From Glossina fuscipes (Eukaryota; Arthropoda; Insecta; Diptera; Glossinidae), in assembly GCF_014805625.2 (NCBI RefSeq), contig NW_023998434.1:586576-650575 (forward strand): a stretch of 64,000 nucleotides of DNA. The letters run 5' to 3'. The notes under the pieces were generated by a model, which had not been told where the DNA came from, searched no databases, and worked only from the letters and a program-made list of their open reading frames with translations. This document shows, in pieces, positions 63,167-63,858 of this stretch (the stretch's first letter is position 1; every line of letters begins with the position of its first letter). The translations under genes were made by a program, and so were the position numbers.

Positions 63167-63858
63167 TTTTTGGTTTTTCATACCTTTTTTTGCGGCGCCA
63201 GGAGGTGGTTTTTTTCCAGCAGCCCCTTCTTTTCCCCCTGCTTTGGCGGCTCCTTTCGCACCCTTTTTACCTTTTTTTTCTACTTTTTCTGGTTTCGGTG
63301 GGCGGGGAACTGTTGAAAAACGATTTGTAAATAAATTACTATAGAAAATCTGATATATATCGTAAGAGTTGAGAAAAAAAAATTAAAATTAAAATTAAAA
63401 TTGAAATTATAAAAGGATAGAATTTGTAAACAAATTTATTATTAACCAAGAATCTTAAAATGTCTTATCACAAATAAGGATATTGTCCGCATTCCCTTCG
63501 GTAATTTTACTAACGCTTATCATTTAGTATCGATATCTGAATTGAGCAATGCACTCAAAGAGTATGTAGTACGAGCTCTTCGCTTGTTGCCAAATTTTGA
63601 TGGGAACGCACTTCCATCCCACACTCATATAACTTCATGGGTATAATGCCCTTATCTAGGCGTATATAAGCTTTGCCCCTTTTTTCATTTCCTTCTTTCT
63701 GTTTTATTTGTCAATTTATCAATTTATCAATTTTTAATTTCAACTTTTCAATTTTGTTTACTTGCGTTAAATTTAAAAAATTTTTTTTTTTGTAGTTAAA
63801 TTAATTAGAATAAAAGATTTACTCTCTCTCACTCCACTGGTAGCGAACGTAGTCGTGT
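1991..63858 (-). CDS. DNAH10: Axonemal inner-arm dynein heavy chain, DNAH10 type (partial, 41 coding exons)
   Basis: ATP-driven minus-end microtubule motor subunit; DNAH10 proteins are the beta heavy chain of inner-arm dynein f/I1 in motile cilia and sperm flagella (in flies also expected in chordotonal neurons). Forty-one exons join into one open frame of 7856 nt: K/E-rich head, DHC_N1-like tail, DHC_N2-like linker, AAA1 (Walker A GPAGTGKT at 14791-14814, Walker [10 protein letters not shown] at 14638-14664), and AAA2 (Walker A GPTGGGKT at 11591-11614, Walker B around FDGDVD in the last exon). DNAH10 rather than another heavy chain is indicated by [11 protein letters not shown] followed by [10 protein letters not shown] and YPDFN in AAA1, by [13 protein letters not shown], and by [10 protein letters not shown] plus the KNEAL..RHW segment of the linker, compared with human DNAH10 from memory. 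Vertebrate proteins are about 4,470 residues, so roughly 58% is visible. No disabling mutation is seen. The 5' end is uncertain, and the gene runs past position 1. Confidence 0.95.
2556..2591. repeat. (CA)n/(TA)n compound microsatellite
   Basis: CA repeats running into TA repeats, about 36 bp. Confidence 0.9.
3712..3770 (+). mobile_element. Possible mariner transposase remnant
   Basis: Plus-strand reading [19 protein letters not shown] resembles the W(F).(K/E)F+RGR.SL.D(D)E segment of mariner N-terminal DNA-binding domains (irritans-like). The frame continues without a clear GRP motif, and no inverted repeats were located, so this is weak. Confidence 0.3.
5129..5239 (-). CDS. DNAH10: DNAH10 exon 40: AAA2, [15 protein letters not shown]
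   Basis: 111 nt, phase 0 at both ends. [20 protein letters not shown] and [17 protein letters not shown] match VIELYGILDPTTRDWTDGVLSNIFREINKP of DNAH10. Acceptor ...tctctttacatcacag, donor GTATGA. Confidence 0.98.
5240..11515 (-). other. Intron 39 (6276 bp), largest complete intron
   Basis: Splits AAA2 right after the Walker A exon. Holds T and A homopolymers at 7651-7669 and 7738-7757, an AG-rich stretch at 9720-9825 and one copy of the dispersed repeat at 6125. Several short open frames (for example 8250-8435 and 10604-10852) match nothing I recognise. Confidence 0.6.
6125..6158 (+). repeat. Dispersed repeat copy A (similar to 34931-34964)
   Basis: About 80% identical over 34 ungapped bases to the intron-24 copy. 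The plus-strand reading [15 protein letters not shown] has a C-x2-C...GK pattern reminiscent of the zinc-finger/pre-integrase part of copia elements, but too little is left to classify it. Confidence 0.45.
11516..11674 (-). CDS. DNAH10: DNAH10 exon 39: AAA2 Walker A
   Basis: 159 nt, phase 0 at both ends. [20 protein letters not shown], Walker A GPTGGGKT (11591-11614), [20 protein letters not shown] and TLNPK. A complete P-loop with Lys and Thr, so nucleotide binding at AAA2 is expected. Acceptor ...aaatttcttatag, donor GTAAAT. Confidence 0.98.
12482..12517. repeat. Three tandem ACAGCACCAGTA units (12 bp)
   Basis: Exact 12-bp tandem triplication within a CAG/CAA-rich stretch. It would read as a Gln/His/Ser- or Asn/Ser/Thr-rich peptide, but no exon is supported here. 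Confidence 0.9.
12637..12688. repeat. (TATG)n microsatellite
   Basis: About 52 bp of TATG units with one TATA break; same motif as at 26627. Confidence 0.95.
13343..13447 (-). CDS. DNAH10: DNAH10 exon 38: AAA1-AAA2 connector
   Basis: 105 nt, phase 0 at both ends. [20 protein letters not shown] and [15 protein letters not shown] match DLFPGLDCPRVRYPDFNDAV.....ENGY..LP.Q of DNAH10. Acceptor ...attattgcgtag, donor GTATGT. Confidence 0.98.
13448..13982 (-). other. Intron 37 (535 bp)
   Basis: Unique AT-rich sequence. The minus-strand open frame 13448-13675 has no family similarity. Nothing recognised. Confidence 0.5.
13983..14216 (-). CDS. DNAH10: DNAH10 exon 37: AAA1 C-terminal part
   Basis: 234 nt, phase 0 at both ends. 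[40 protein letters not shown] and [28 protein letters not shown] is a DNAH10 hallmark. Acceptor ...ttttttgtttttag, donor GTAGCT. Confidence 0.98.
14293..14481 (-). CDS. DNAH10: DNAH10 exon 36: AAA1, [20 protein letters not shown]
   Basis: 189 nt, phase 0 at both ends. [20 protein letters not shown], then [20 protein letters not shown] (sensor/arginine region of AAA1) and [26 protein letters not shown] is the DNAH10 form (many other heavy chains have ELPDNLKALFRP). Acceptor ...cttgctttctttag, donor GTAATC. Confidence 0.98.
14560..15304 (-). CDS. DNAH10: DNAH10 exon 35: AAA1 with Walker A and B
   Basis: 745 nt, the longest exon. [20 protein letters not shown] opens it. The catalytic site follows: [20 protein letters not shown], Walker A GPAGTGKT (14791-14814), [20 protein letters not shown], Walker [10 protein letters not shown] (14638-14664) and [14 protein letters not shown]. 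All catalytic residues (Lys, Thr, Asp, Glu) are present, so the main ATPase site should be active. Acceptor ...ttttgggccttag, donor GTAAGT, phase 0 end. Confidence 0.99.
15305..15779 (-). other. Intron 34 (475 bp)
   Basis: The open frame of exon 35 runs on into this intron to 15432, but the acceptor at 15305 and homology end the exon. TA/TATG-rich stretch at 15713-15752. No other content. Confidence 0.7.
15780..15900 (-). CDS. DNAH10: DNAH10 exon 34: linker/AAA1 junction
   Basis: 121 nt: (V)[19 protein letters not shown] then [20 protein letters not shown]. Matches RAEGRVEDWM..VLNEMRRTNR..TKEAIFRYCED. Acceptor ...taatccctttggttag, donor GTATGT with two nucleotides (AG) completed by the next exon to Arg. 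Confidence 0.97.
16003..16039. repeat. (AT)n microsatellite
   Basis: About 37 bp of AT repeats. Confidence 0.95.
17350..17384. repeat. (TA)n microsatellite
   Basis: About 35 bp of uninterrupted TA repeats. Confidence 0.95.
20255..20283. repeat. (ATT)n microsatellite
   Basis: Nine or so ATT units. Confidence 0.95.
20408..20516 (-). CDS. DNAH10: DNAH10 exon 33: end of linker
   Basis: 109 nt: [20 protein letters not shown] and [16 protein letters not shown]. Matches MYDNIASLRF....LVSAMISAEGEVMEFRK. The acceptor AG follows a TA repeat rather than a pyrimidine tract (...atatatatatag), a weak-looking site; donor GTAAGC. Confidence 0.96.
20517..21078 (-). other. Intron 32 (562 bp)
   Basis: TA repeats directly beside exon 33 and A28 at 20795-20822; nothing else recognised. 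Confidence 0.5.
20795..20822. repeat. Poly-A tract, 28 nt
   Basis: Twenty-eight consecutive A. Confidence 0.9.
21079..21312 (-). CDS. DNAH10: DNAH10 exon 32: linker, [17 protein letters not shown]
   Basis: 234 nt, phase 0 at both ends. [40 protein letters not shown] and [18 protein letters not shown] match DNAH10. The FPRFFF(I/L)S.DELL.ILG motif ends the linker in all dynein heavy chains. Acceptor ...acattattacag, donor GTAAAT. Confidence 0.98.
21623..21666. repeat. (AT)n/(GT)n compound microsatellite
   Basis: AT repeats passing into GT repeats, about 44 bp; (TGA)n lies 150 bp away at 21435-21469. Confidence 0.9.
22512..22706 (+). mobile_element. Possible copia-type reverse transcriptase remnant
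   Basis: The 64-residue plus-strand reading contains [20 protein letters not shown] followed later by FLSRL, resembling the Y..(A/V)(V/I)GSLLYLA..TRPD(I/L)...V..LSR stretch near the end of copia RT. Only this short match is visible, flanked by unrelated sequence, so it could be chance. Confidence 0.35.
23163..23358 (-). CDS. DNAH10: DNAH10 exon 31: linker, [17 protein letters not shown]
   Basis: 196 nt: [40 protein letters not shown] and [17 protein letters not shown]. Near-identical in pattern to the DHC_N2 core of DNAH10. Acceptor ...cattactattag, donor GTAAGT, phase 0 end. Confidence 0.97.
23581..23625. repeat. (GGAT)n microsatellite
   Basis: GGAT/GGGT units in the short intron between exons 30 and 31, ending about 15 bp from the exon 30 donor. 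Confidence 0.8.
23643..23857 (-). CDS. DNAH10: DNAH10 exon 30: linker
   Basis: 215 nt: [40 protein letters not shown] and [20 protein letters not shown]. Matches EI...AIKE.AIEK....I..TW..M.F.V..YYKG..ERG..LG.VDEI...L.DN. Acceptor ...catttttcaatag, donor GTAAGT. Confidence 0.97.
23858..24367 (-). other. Intron 29 (510 bp)
   Basis: T13 near exon 30 and a (TGTT)n stretch at 24171-24208; no gene. Confidence 0.5.
24368..24574 (-). CDS. DNAH10: DNAH10 exon 29: linker, [18 protein letters not shown]
   Basis: 207 nt, phase 0 at both ends. [40 protein letters not shown] and FGMQLHKYQ match the near-invariant LLLDLKNEALRDRHWKELMEKT..F.....TLENMF.MELHK of DNAH10. Acceptor ...ccacttgacag, donor GTGAGT. 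Confidence 0.97.
25370..25396. repeat. Poly-T tract, 27 nt
   Basis: Twenty-seven consecutive T on the plus strand. Confidence 0.9.
26627..26720. repeat. (ATGT)n plus (AT)n compound microsatellite
   Basis: About 58 bp of ATGT units followed by about 27 bp of AT repeats. Confidence 0.95.
27732..27765. repeat. (CT)17 microsatellite
   Basis: Uninterrupted CT repeats, 34 bp. Confidence 0.95.
28046..28180 (-). CDS. DNAH10: DNAH10 exon 28: linker, [14 protein letters not shown]
   Basis: 135 nt, phase 0 at both ends. [20 protein letters not shown] and [16 protein letters not shown] match IYELYEGLKVAKEEWSQTLW...EGIEGFLRALRKLP. Acceptor ...catttttcgtag, donor GTAAGT. Confidence 0.96.
28181..28647 (-). 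other. Intron 27 (467 bp)
   Basis: A-rich tracts at 28200-28250 and 28500-28540 and a TA/TG repeat at 28600-28640. Nothing else seen. Confidence 0.5.
28648..28733 (-). CDS. DNAH10: DNAH10 exon 27: linker, [13 protein letters not shown]
   Basis: 86 nt: (A)[18 protein letters not shown] then [10 protein letters not shown]. Matches [25 protein letters not shown]. Acceptor ...attttattttttag, donor GTACGT, phase 0 end. Confidence 0.96.
28734..30571 (-). other. Intron 26 (1838 bp)
   Basis: AT-rich, with T13 at 29311-29323 and TA repeats at 30468-30491. A plus-strand open frame at 29379-29573 has no recognisable family. Confidence 0.5.
30572..30704 (-). CDS. DNAH10: DNAH10 exon 26: linker, [12 protein letters not shown]
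   Basis: 133 nt: [20 protein letters not shown] and [20 protein letters not shown]. Strong match to FAKRFYSEGPGSVGDDLDKGVELL...E of DNAH10. Acceptor ...gatttctgcatag, donor GTAAGT, one nucleotide left. Confidence 0.96.
30705..32968 (-). other. Intron 25 (2264 bp)
   Basis: Contains AG microsatellites at 31252-31288 and 31662-31686 and an A-rich block at 31845-31940. No gene or recognisable element. Confidence 0.55.
31252..31288. repeat. (AG)n microsatellite
   Basis: About 37 bp of uninterrupted AG repeats; a second, 25-bp AG tract lies at 31662-31686. Confidence 0.95.
32969..33121 (-). CDS. DNAH10: DNAH10 exon 25: linker start
   Basis: 153 nt, phase 0 at both ends. [20 protein letters not shown] and [20 protein letters not shown] then IEINGFWKE. 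Corresponds to the KELVDKIESIW..LF.....V...L..IK..F.E.T segment of DNAH10. Acceptor ...ctccgtttacacag, donor GTAAGT. Confidence 0.93.
33384..33459. repeat. Compound TA repeat with GCCATAT/GCCACACAT breaks
   Basis: Three TA blocks each introduced by a GCCATAT- or GCCACACAT-like spacer, suggesting a duplicated repeat unit. Confidence 0.85.
34101..34192. repeat. (CT)n microsatellite
   Basis: About 92 bp of CT repeats with a few interruptions at each end. Confidence 0.95.
34272..34313. repeat. 21-bp tandem duplication
   Basis: ATGTAGCTTATATTATATA occurs twice, 21 bp apart. Confidence 0.85.
34931..34964 (+). repeat. Dispersed repeat copy B (similar to 6125-6158)
   Basis: 27 of 34 positions match the copy at 6125-6158 without gaps. 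The plus-strand reading [10 protein letters not shown] parallels [10 protein letters not shown] in the other copy, suggesting two remnants of one protein-coding element with a C-x2-C pattern. Confidence 0.5.
35768..35801. repeat. (TA)n microsatellite
   Basis: About 34 bp of uninterrupted TA repeats. Confidence 0.9.
36095..36127. repeat. (AT)n microsatellite
   Basis: About 33 bp of AT repeats. Confidence 0.9.
36750..36777. repeat. Poly-A tract, 28 nt
   Basis: Twenty-eight consecutive A, preceded by an (AAAAG)n stretch on the plus strand. Confidence 0.9.
38224..38252. repeat. (GATT)7 microsatellite
   Basis: Seven uninterrupted GATT units. Confidence 0.95.
38377..38535 (-). CDS. DNAH10: DNAH10 exon 24: tail/linker transition
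   Basis: 159 nt, phase 0 at both ends. [40 protein letters not shown] and [11 protein letters not shown] match L..NL...P..L.DLKFVL.TIAEIRSKSL.ME...RDVQERYR of DNAH10. Acceptor ...attttcgttcag-like, donor GTAAGT. Confidence 0.95.
38536..39121 (-). other. Intron 23 (586 bp)
   Basis: Purine-rich plus strand near 38545-38580 and 38705-38770, a (GTT)n stretch at 39079-39096; otherwise nothing recognised. Confidence 0.5.
39122..39413 (-). CDS. DNAH10: DNAH10 exon 23: tail
   Basis: 292 nt: [40 protein letters not shown] and [20 protein letters not shown]. Matches YRPLWKLDKAIVMEKFA...YDEKLQFYSKIAYEV and ENAKSWVISLGKLL of DNAH10. Acceptor ...gttacttttgcag, donor GTAAGT, phase 0 end. Confidence 0.95.
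39414..43489 (-). other. Intron 22 (4076 bp), with 11-bp minisatellite
   Basis: Contains A19 at about 39469-39487, (TA)n at about 39562-39584, three TCTAACCAAG-like units at 39781-39810, (GAAA)n at 41862-41879 and the 11-bp degenerate tandem array near 43.0 kb. No gene supported. Confidence 0.6.
42988..43129. repeat. 11-bp degenerate minisatellite
   Basis: Thirteen or so tandem units of about 11 bp. From 43009 eleven units are exactly 11 bp, consensus GATGCATAGGC with CACGCGTAGGC and TGTGCATAGGC variants; two more diverged units precede them. GC-richer than the surrounding intron. Because 11 is not a multiple of 3, the apparent minus-strand open frame with repeating IAY/CASP motifs is a by-product. 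Confidence 0.9.
43490..43572 (-). CDS. DNAH10: DNAH10 exon 22: tail
   Basis: 83 nt: [20 protein letters not shown] then DAKSCVM. Acceptor ...ttttttcaactacag, donor GTAAGC. Helical tail segment between FYEDIV and the [13 protein letters not shown] segment of the next exon. Confidence 0.9.
43631..43739 (-). CDS. DNAH10: DNAH10 exon 21: tail, [12 protein letters not shown]
   Basis: 109 nt: (R)[19 protein letters not shown] then [14 protein letters not shown]. Matches HFVRWMNGSCIECPP..NFYNDI. Acceptor ...cttagattgtag, donor GTAAAT, phase 0 end. Confidence 0.94.
43799..43960 (-). CDS. DNAH10: DNAH10 exon 20: tail
   Basis: 162 nt: [40 protein letters not shown] and [29 protein letters not shown] matches the APEIILHPNTNEIDKM motif of DNAH10. 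Acceptor ...ttttccatttag, donor GTAAAC. Confidence 0.94.
44028..44632 (-). CDS. DNAH10: DNAH10 exon 19: tail with Ser/Glu-rich, His6-containing insertion
   Basis: 605 nt. [20 protein letters not shown] and [19 protein letters not shown] match the R.GY.RLNW.SL.I..Y conserved region; [20 protein letters not shown] and [17 protein letters not shown] match its end. Between them lies an insertion with [17 protein letters not shown], six histidines (44303-44320) and [12 protein letters not shown], absent from human DNAH10 as recalled. Acceptor ...ccatatgtag, donor GTAAGT. Confidence 0.94.
44691..44863 (-). CDS. DNAH10: DNAH10 exon 18: tail, [13 protein letters not shown]
   Basis: 173 nt: [40 protein letters not shown] and [15 protein letters not shown], matching the YLEQLGFTVPELARNVALQED...ML..YH.LIGTL segment of DNAH10. 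Acceptor ...ttattgtggtattag, donor GTACGC, phase 0 end. Confidence 0.95.
44934..45041 (-). CDS. DNAH10: DNAH10 exon 17: tail
   Basis: 108 nt: [20 protein letters not shown] and [13 protein letters not shown]. Acceptor ...ctttcttttttcag, donor GTAAAT. FTVNLTR followed by DVFEILFEG in exon 18 matches AINFSPALREIINETKYLE of human DNAH10 in position. Confidence 0.92.
45042..47051 (-). other. Intron 16 (2010 bp)
   Basis: AT-rich, with poly-T stretches at 46420-46442 and 46509-46526 and A30 at 46848-46877 followed by TA repeats. No gene or recognisable element. Confidence 0.5.
46848..46877. repeat. Poly-A tract, 30 nt
   Basis: Thirty consecutive A, followed directly by a short TA-rich stretch. 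Confidence 0.9.
47052..47324 (-). CDS. DNAH10: DNAH10 exon 16: basic, partly hydrophobic tail insertion
   Basis: 273 nt. Encodes [40 protein letters not shown] and [20 protein letters not shown]. Acceptor ...gtttcgtatag, donor GTAAGT; both phases fit. No counterpart is recalled in human DNAH10, where the interval is roughly 90 residues shorter. Coding status rests on the long open frame and splice fit. Confidence 0.83.
47420..47612 (-). CDS. DNAH10: DNAH10 exon 15: tail, divergent
   Basis: 193 nt, phase 0 start at ATG after acceptor ...aaacttaacag, one nucleotide left at donor [26 protein letters not shown] occupies the place of NPP..KN.PPVAG.I.W in other axonemal heavy chains; EN.P..KN is kept, but the PPVAG core is not. 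It ends [11 protein letters not shown]. This ATG is an internal Met, not a start. Confidence 0.85.
47613..49565 (-). other. Intron 14 (1953 bp), with copia-like remnant
   Basis: Holds a degenerate copia integrase region (listed separately) in antisense orientation, a Cys-containing plus-strand open frame at 49033-49347 of unknown nature, and poly-A/T tracts next to exon 14. Confidence 0.6.
47850..48500 (+). mobile_element. Decayed Ty1/copia-type retrotransposon fragment (integrase region)
   Basis: The plus-strand translation shows short copia landmarks in the expected order: NLLSVGEIL (from 47893), a Cys-containing [13 protein letters not shown] (about 48050-48090), [17 protein letters not shown] (48202-48252, the integrase-core FLKxKxEVFxxFKxFK motif), and [15 protein letters not shown] (in the same frame at about 48442-48486, the PQQNGVAERMNRT position). 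Stops and at least one frameshift interrupt it, so it is dead. No LTRs were located. Confidence 0.55.
49566..50160 (-). CDS. DNAH10: DNAH10 exon 14: tail, long exon
   Basis: 595 nt. Contains [39 protein letters not shown] and [19 protein letters not shown], which match human DNAH10 (LRLWKKAYFDTRAKIE, DRWEFDRKRLFERTDYM). It ends with [19 protein letters not shown] and INNVEYEYI. Acceptor ...tcttttttccag. The donor is GTGAGC at 49560-49565; the frame stays open a little beyond it, so the end was decided by the splice signal and phase. Confidence 0.92.
50242..50432 (-). CDS. DNAH10: DNAH10 exon 13: tail, [18 protein letters not shown]
   Basis: 191 nt, phase 0 start. [20 protein letters not shown] matches the IPAMMSALRMVWIISRHYN signature of the axonemal heavy-chain tail. 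Acceptor ...ctgtgtatatag, donor GTATAT. Confidence 0.93.
50508..50635 (-). CDS. DNAH10: DNAH10 exon 12: tail
   Basis: 128 nt, encodes (G)[19 protein letters not shown] then [18 protein letters not shown]. Acceptor ...actttctttag, donor GTAATT, phase 0 end. The position corresponds to the segment just before FLSTVERYF of human DNAH10 ([13 protein letters not shown]). Confidence 0.9.
50636..51802 (-). other. Intron 11 (1167 bp)
   Basis: AT-rich unique sequence. Open frames at 50658-50918 and 51107-51361 (minus) have no recognisable product. Confidence 0.5.
51803..51914 (-). CDS. DNAH10: DNAH10 exon 11: [18 protein letters not shown] segment
   Basis: 112 nt, phase 0 start, one nucleotide left at the end (donor GTGAGT). 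[20 protein letters not shown] aligns with the GPLAEIEFWRERN motif that marks the DHC_N1 tail in axonemal heavy chains. Confidence 0.92.
51985..52373 (-). CDS. DNAH10: DNAH10 exon 10: tail (DHC_N1-like)
   Basis: 389 nt. Begins [20 protein letters not shown], includes [20 protein letters not shown] and ends [12 protein letters not shown]. Acceptor ...ttttatcctaaag, donor GTAACT, phase 0 end. The [11 protein letters not shown] region takes the place of the cysteine/tryptophan helix (CVINWLNQI) of human DNAH10, before the conserved PLAE.EFW motif found in the next exon. Confidence 0.87.
52488..52657 (-). CDS. DNAH10: DNAH10 exon 9: charged coiled segment
   Basis: 170 nt. Encodes [20 protein letters not shown], then [13 protein letters not shown] and LSSDEE: a basic helix-like stretch followed by an acidic one, likely a lineage-specific insertion. 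Acceptor ...atttatatcttaag, donor GTATAA. Both phases fit exons 8 and 10, but there is no homology check for this segment. Confidence 0.75.
52658..54576 (-). other. Intron 8 (1919 bp)
   Basis: Pyrimidine-rich on the plus strand at 52930-53012 and A-rich at 54300-54540. A minus-strand open frame at 53028-53318 has no recognisable family. No gene supported. Confidence 0.5.
54577..54761 (-). CDS. DNAH10: DNAH10 exon 8: tail start, [10 protein letters not shown]
   Basis: 185 nt. Starts [20 protein letters not shown], the position of VFLPALSFN in human DNAH10, then an [19 protein letters not shown] stretch and ends [15 protein letters not shown] plus AA. Acceptor ...tttttgttgcag is excellent. The donor is inferred as GTATTT because it gives the phase the next exon needs; downstream sequence is A/T-rich without a better GT. 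Confidence 0.83.
54762..57368 (-). other. Intron 7 (2607 bp)
   Basis: Contains a short (CT)n at about 55131-55152. Overlapping plus-strand open frames at 55782-56145 have reading frames that could be a decayed element but match nothing I can name. No gene supported. Confidence 0.5.
57369..57475 (-). CDS. DNAH10: DNAH10 exon 7 with tandem (NAGNAG-type) acceptor
   Basis: Encodes [19 protein letters not shown] then [16 protein letters not shown], matching the MPETLEYGIINANVL-like segment of human DNAH10. Donor GTAAAC, phase 0 end. Three AGs in register (gagcagcag) allow the exon to start at 57478, 57475 or 57472, all in frame, differing by one residue each (P-A-V, P-V or L at the junction). I chose the first CAG. 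Confidence 0.88.
57541..57664 (-). CDS. DNAH10: DNAH10 exon 6: start of conserved tail
   Basis: 124 nt, phase 0 start (acceptor ...tatttttatag), ends with one nucleotide (donor GTAAGT). Encodes [19 protein letters not shown] and then [14 protein letters not shown]. The VYFIR element matches the VVFFLR/LVYFIR segment near the N-terminus of axonemal heavy chains, so this is the first exon with family similarity. Confidence 0.88.
57665..59392 (-). other. Intron 5 (1728 bp)
   Basis: AT-rich unique sequence. Short open frames at 58128-58310 and 58774-59052 (plus strand) show no recognisable protein. Nothing identified. Confidence 0.5.
59393..59475 (-). CDS. DNAH10: DNAH10 exon 5: basic segment with KKKRKP motif
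   Basis: 83 nt; reads (V)[19 protein letters not shown] then PPTYREVK. Acceptor ...ttcttctgctag, donor GTGAGT. Contains KKKRKP (59435-59452), resembling a monopartite nuclear-localisation signal, and an SSPESPP stretch that could be phosphorylated. It ends in phase 0, closing the run of class 1-1 head exons. Confidence 0.8.
59785..59863. repeat. (GT)n microsatellite, interrupted
   Basis: About 79 bp of GT repeats with single-base interruptions (GC, CT, CC). Confidence 0.95.
60018..60051. repeat. Poly-A tract, 34 nt
   Basis: Thirty-four consecutive A. Could be microsatellite-like or the tail of a decayed retroposon; no element is recognised beside it. Confidence 0.9.
61049..61127. repeat. 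(CT)n microsatellite
   Basis: About 79 bp of CT repeats with two interruptions (GTTTCTCC, TTCTC) near the right end. Confidence 0.95.
62530..62620. repeat. (AG)n microsatellite
   Basis: About 90 bp of AG repeats with four TAG interruptions. Opposite in orientation to the CT tract 1.4 kb away, so the two could pair within the intron RNA. Confidence 0.95.
62826..62852 (-). CDS. DNAH10: DNAH10 exon 4: 27-nt microexon
   Basis: Encodes (A)TTDEEDGN(V), a short acidic insert. Donor GTAAAAG; acceptor ...cattatttgcaag with a good pyrimidine tract. Class 1-1, so it can be included or skipped without changing frame. Exons 3 and 5 also join in phase without it (G+TG), so it could be a regulated cassette or, less likely, a chance match. 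Confidence 0.6.
62936..63085 (-). CDS. DNAH10: DNAH10 exon 3: acidic/basic mixed head
   Basis: 150 nt, class 1-1. Begins [11 protein letters not shown], continues through [10 protein letters not shown] and ends [12 protein letters not shown]; highly charged and probably disordered. Donor GTAAGAG. The chosen acceptor, ...atttctttaaag, has the best pyrimidine tract. Two further upstream AGs (exon edge 63109 or 63118) keep the same frame and would add VSLFDFFK or [11 protein letters not shown]; their upstream sequence is purine-only, which argues against them. Confidence 0.75.
63086..63183 (-). other. Intron 2 (98 bp) with 30-nt homopolymer
   Basis: Short intron containing 30 consecutive T on the plus strand (63130-63159), that is A30 in the transcript, directly upstream of the exon 3 acceptor choices. 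Confidence 0.7.
63184..63309 (-). CDS. DNAH10: DNAH10 exon 2: Lys/Ala/Gly/Pro-rich head
   Basis: 126 nt, begins with two and ends with one nucleotide of split codons (symmetric class 1-1). Encodes [19 protein letters not shown] followed by a [23 protein letters not shown] low-complexity run, strongly basic and probably disordered. Acceptor ...tttttcaacag, donor GTATGA. Not conserved with human DNAH10; support comes from the open frame, splice signals and phase fit. Confidence 0.75.
63310..63822 (-). other. Intron 1 (513 bp)
   Basis: Holds a short (AAAATT)n run at about 63375-63405 and otherwise AT-rich sequence with no recognisable gene. Confidence 0.5.
63823..63858 (-). CDS. DNAH10: DNAH10 exon 1 of window (36-nt microexon or end of first exon)
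   Basis: Reads [11 protein letters not shown] in the frame required by the next exon. The left edge has donor GTAAAT, leaving one nucleotide (A). The right edge has acceptor ...ttacttaacag behind a T-rich tract, giving two leading nucleotides. Alternatively no acceptor is used: the same frame stays open upstream to an ATG at 63905-63907, which would make 63823..63907 the first coding exon, starting MSDSR. No homology supports either choice. Confidence 0.5.
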
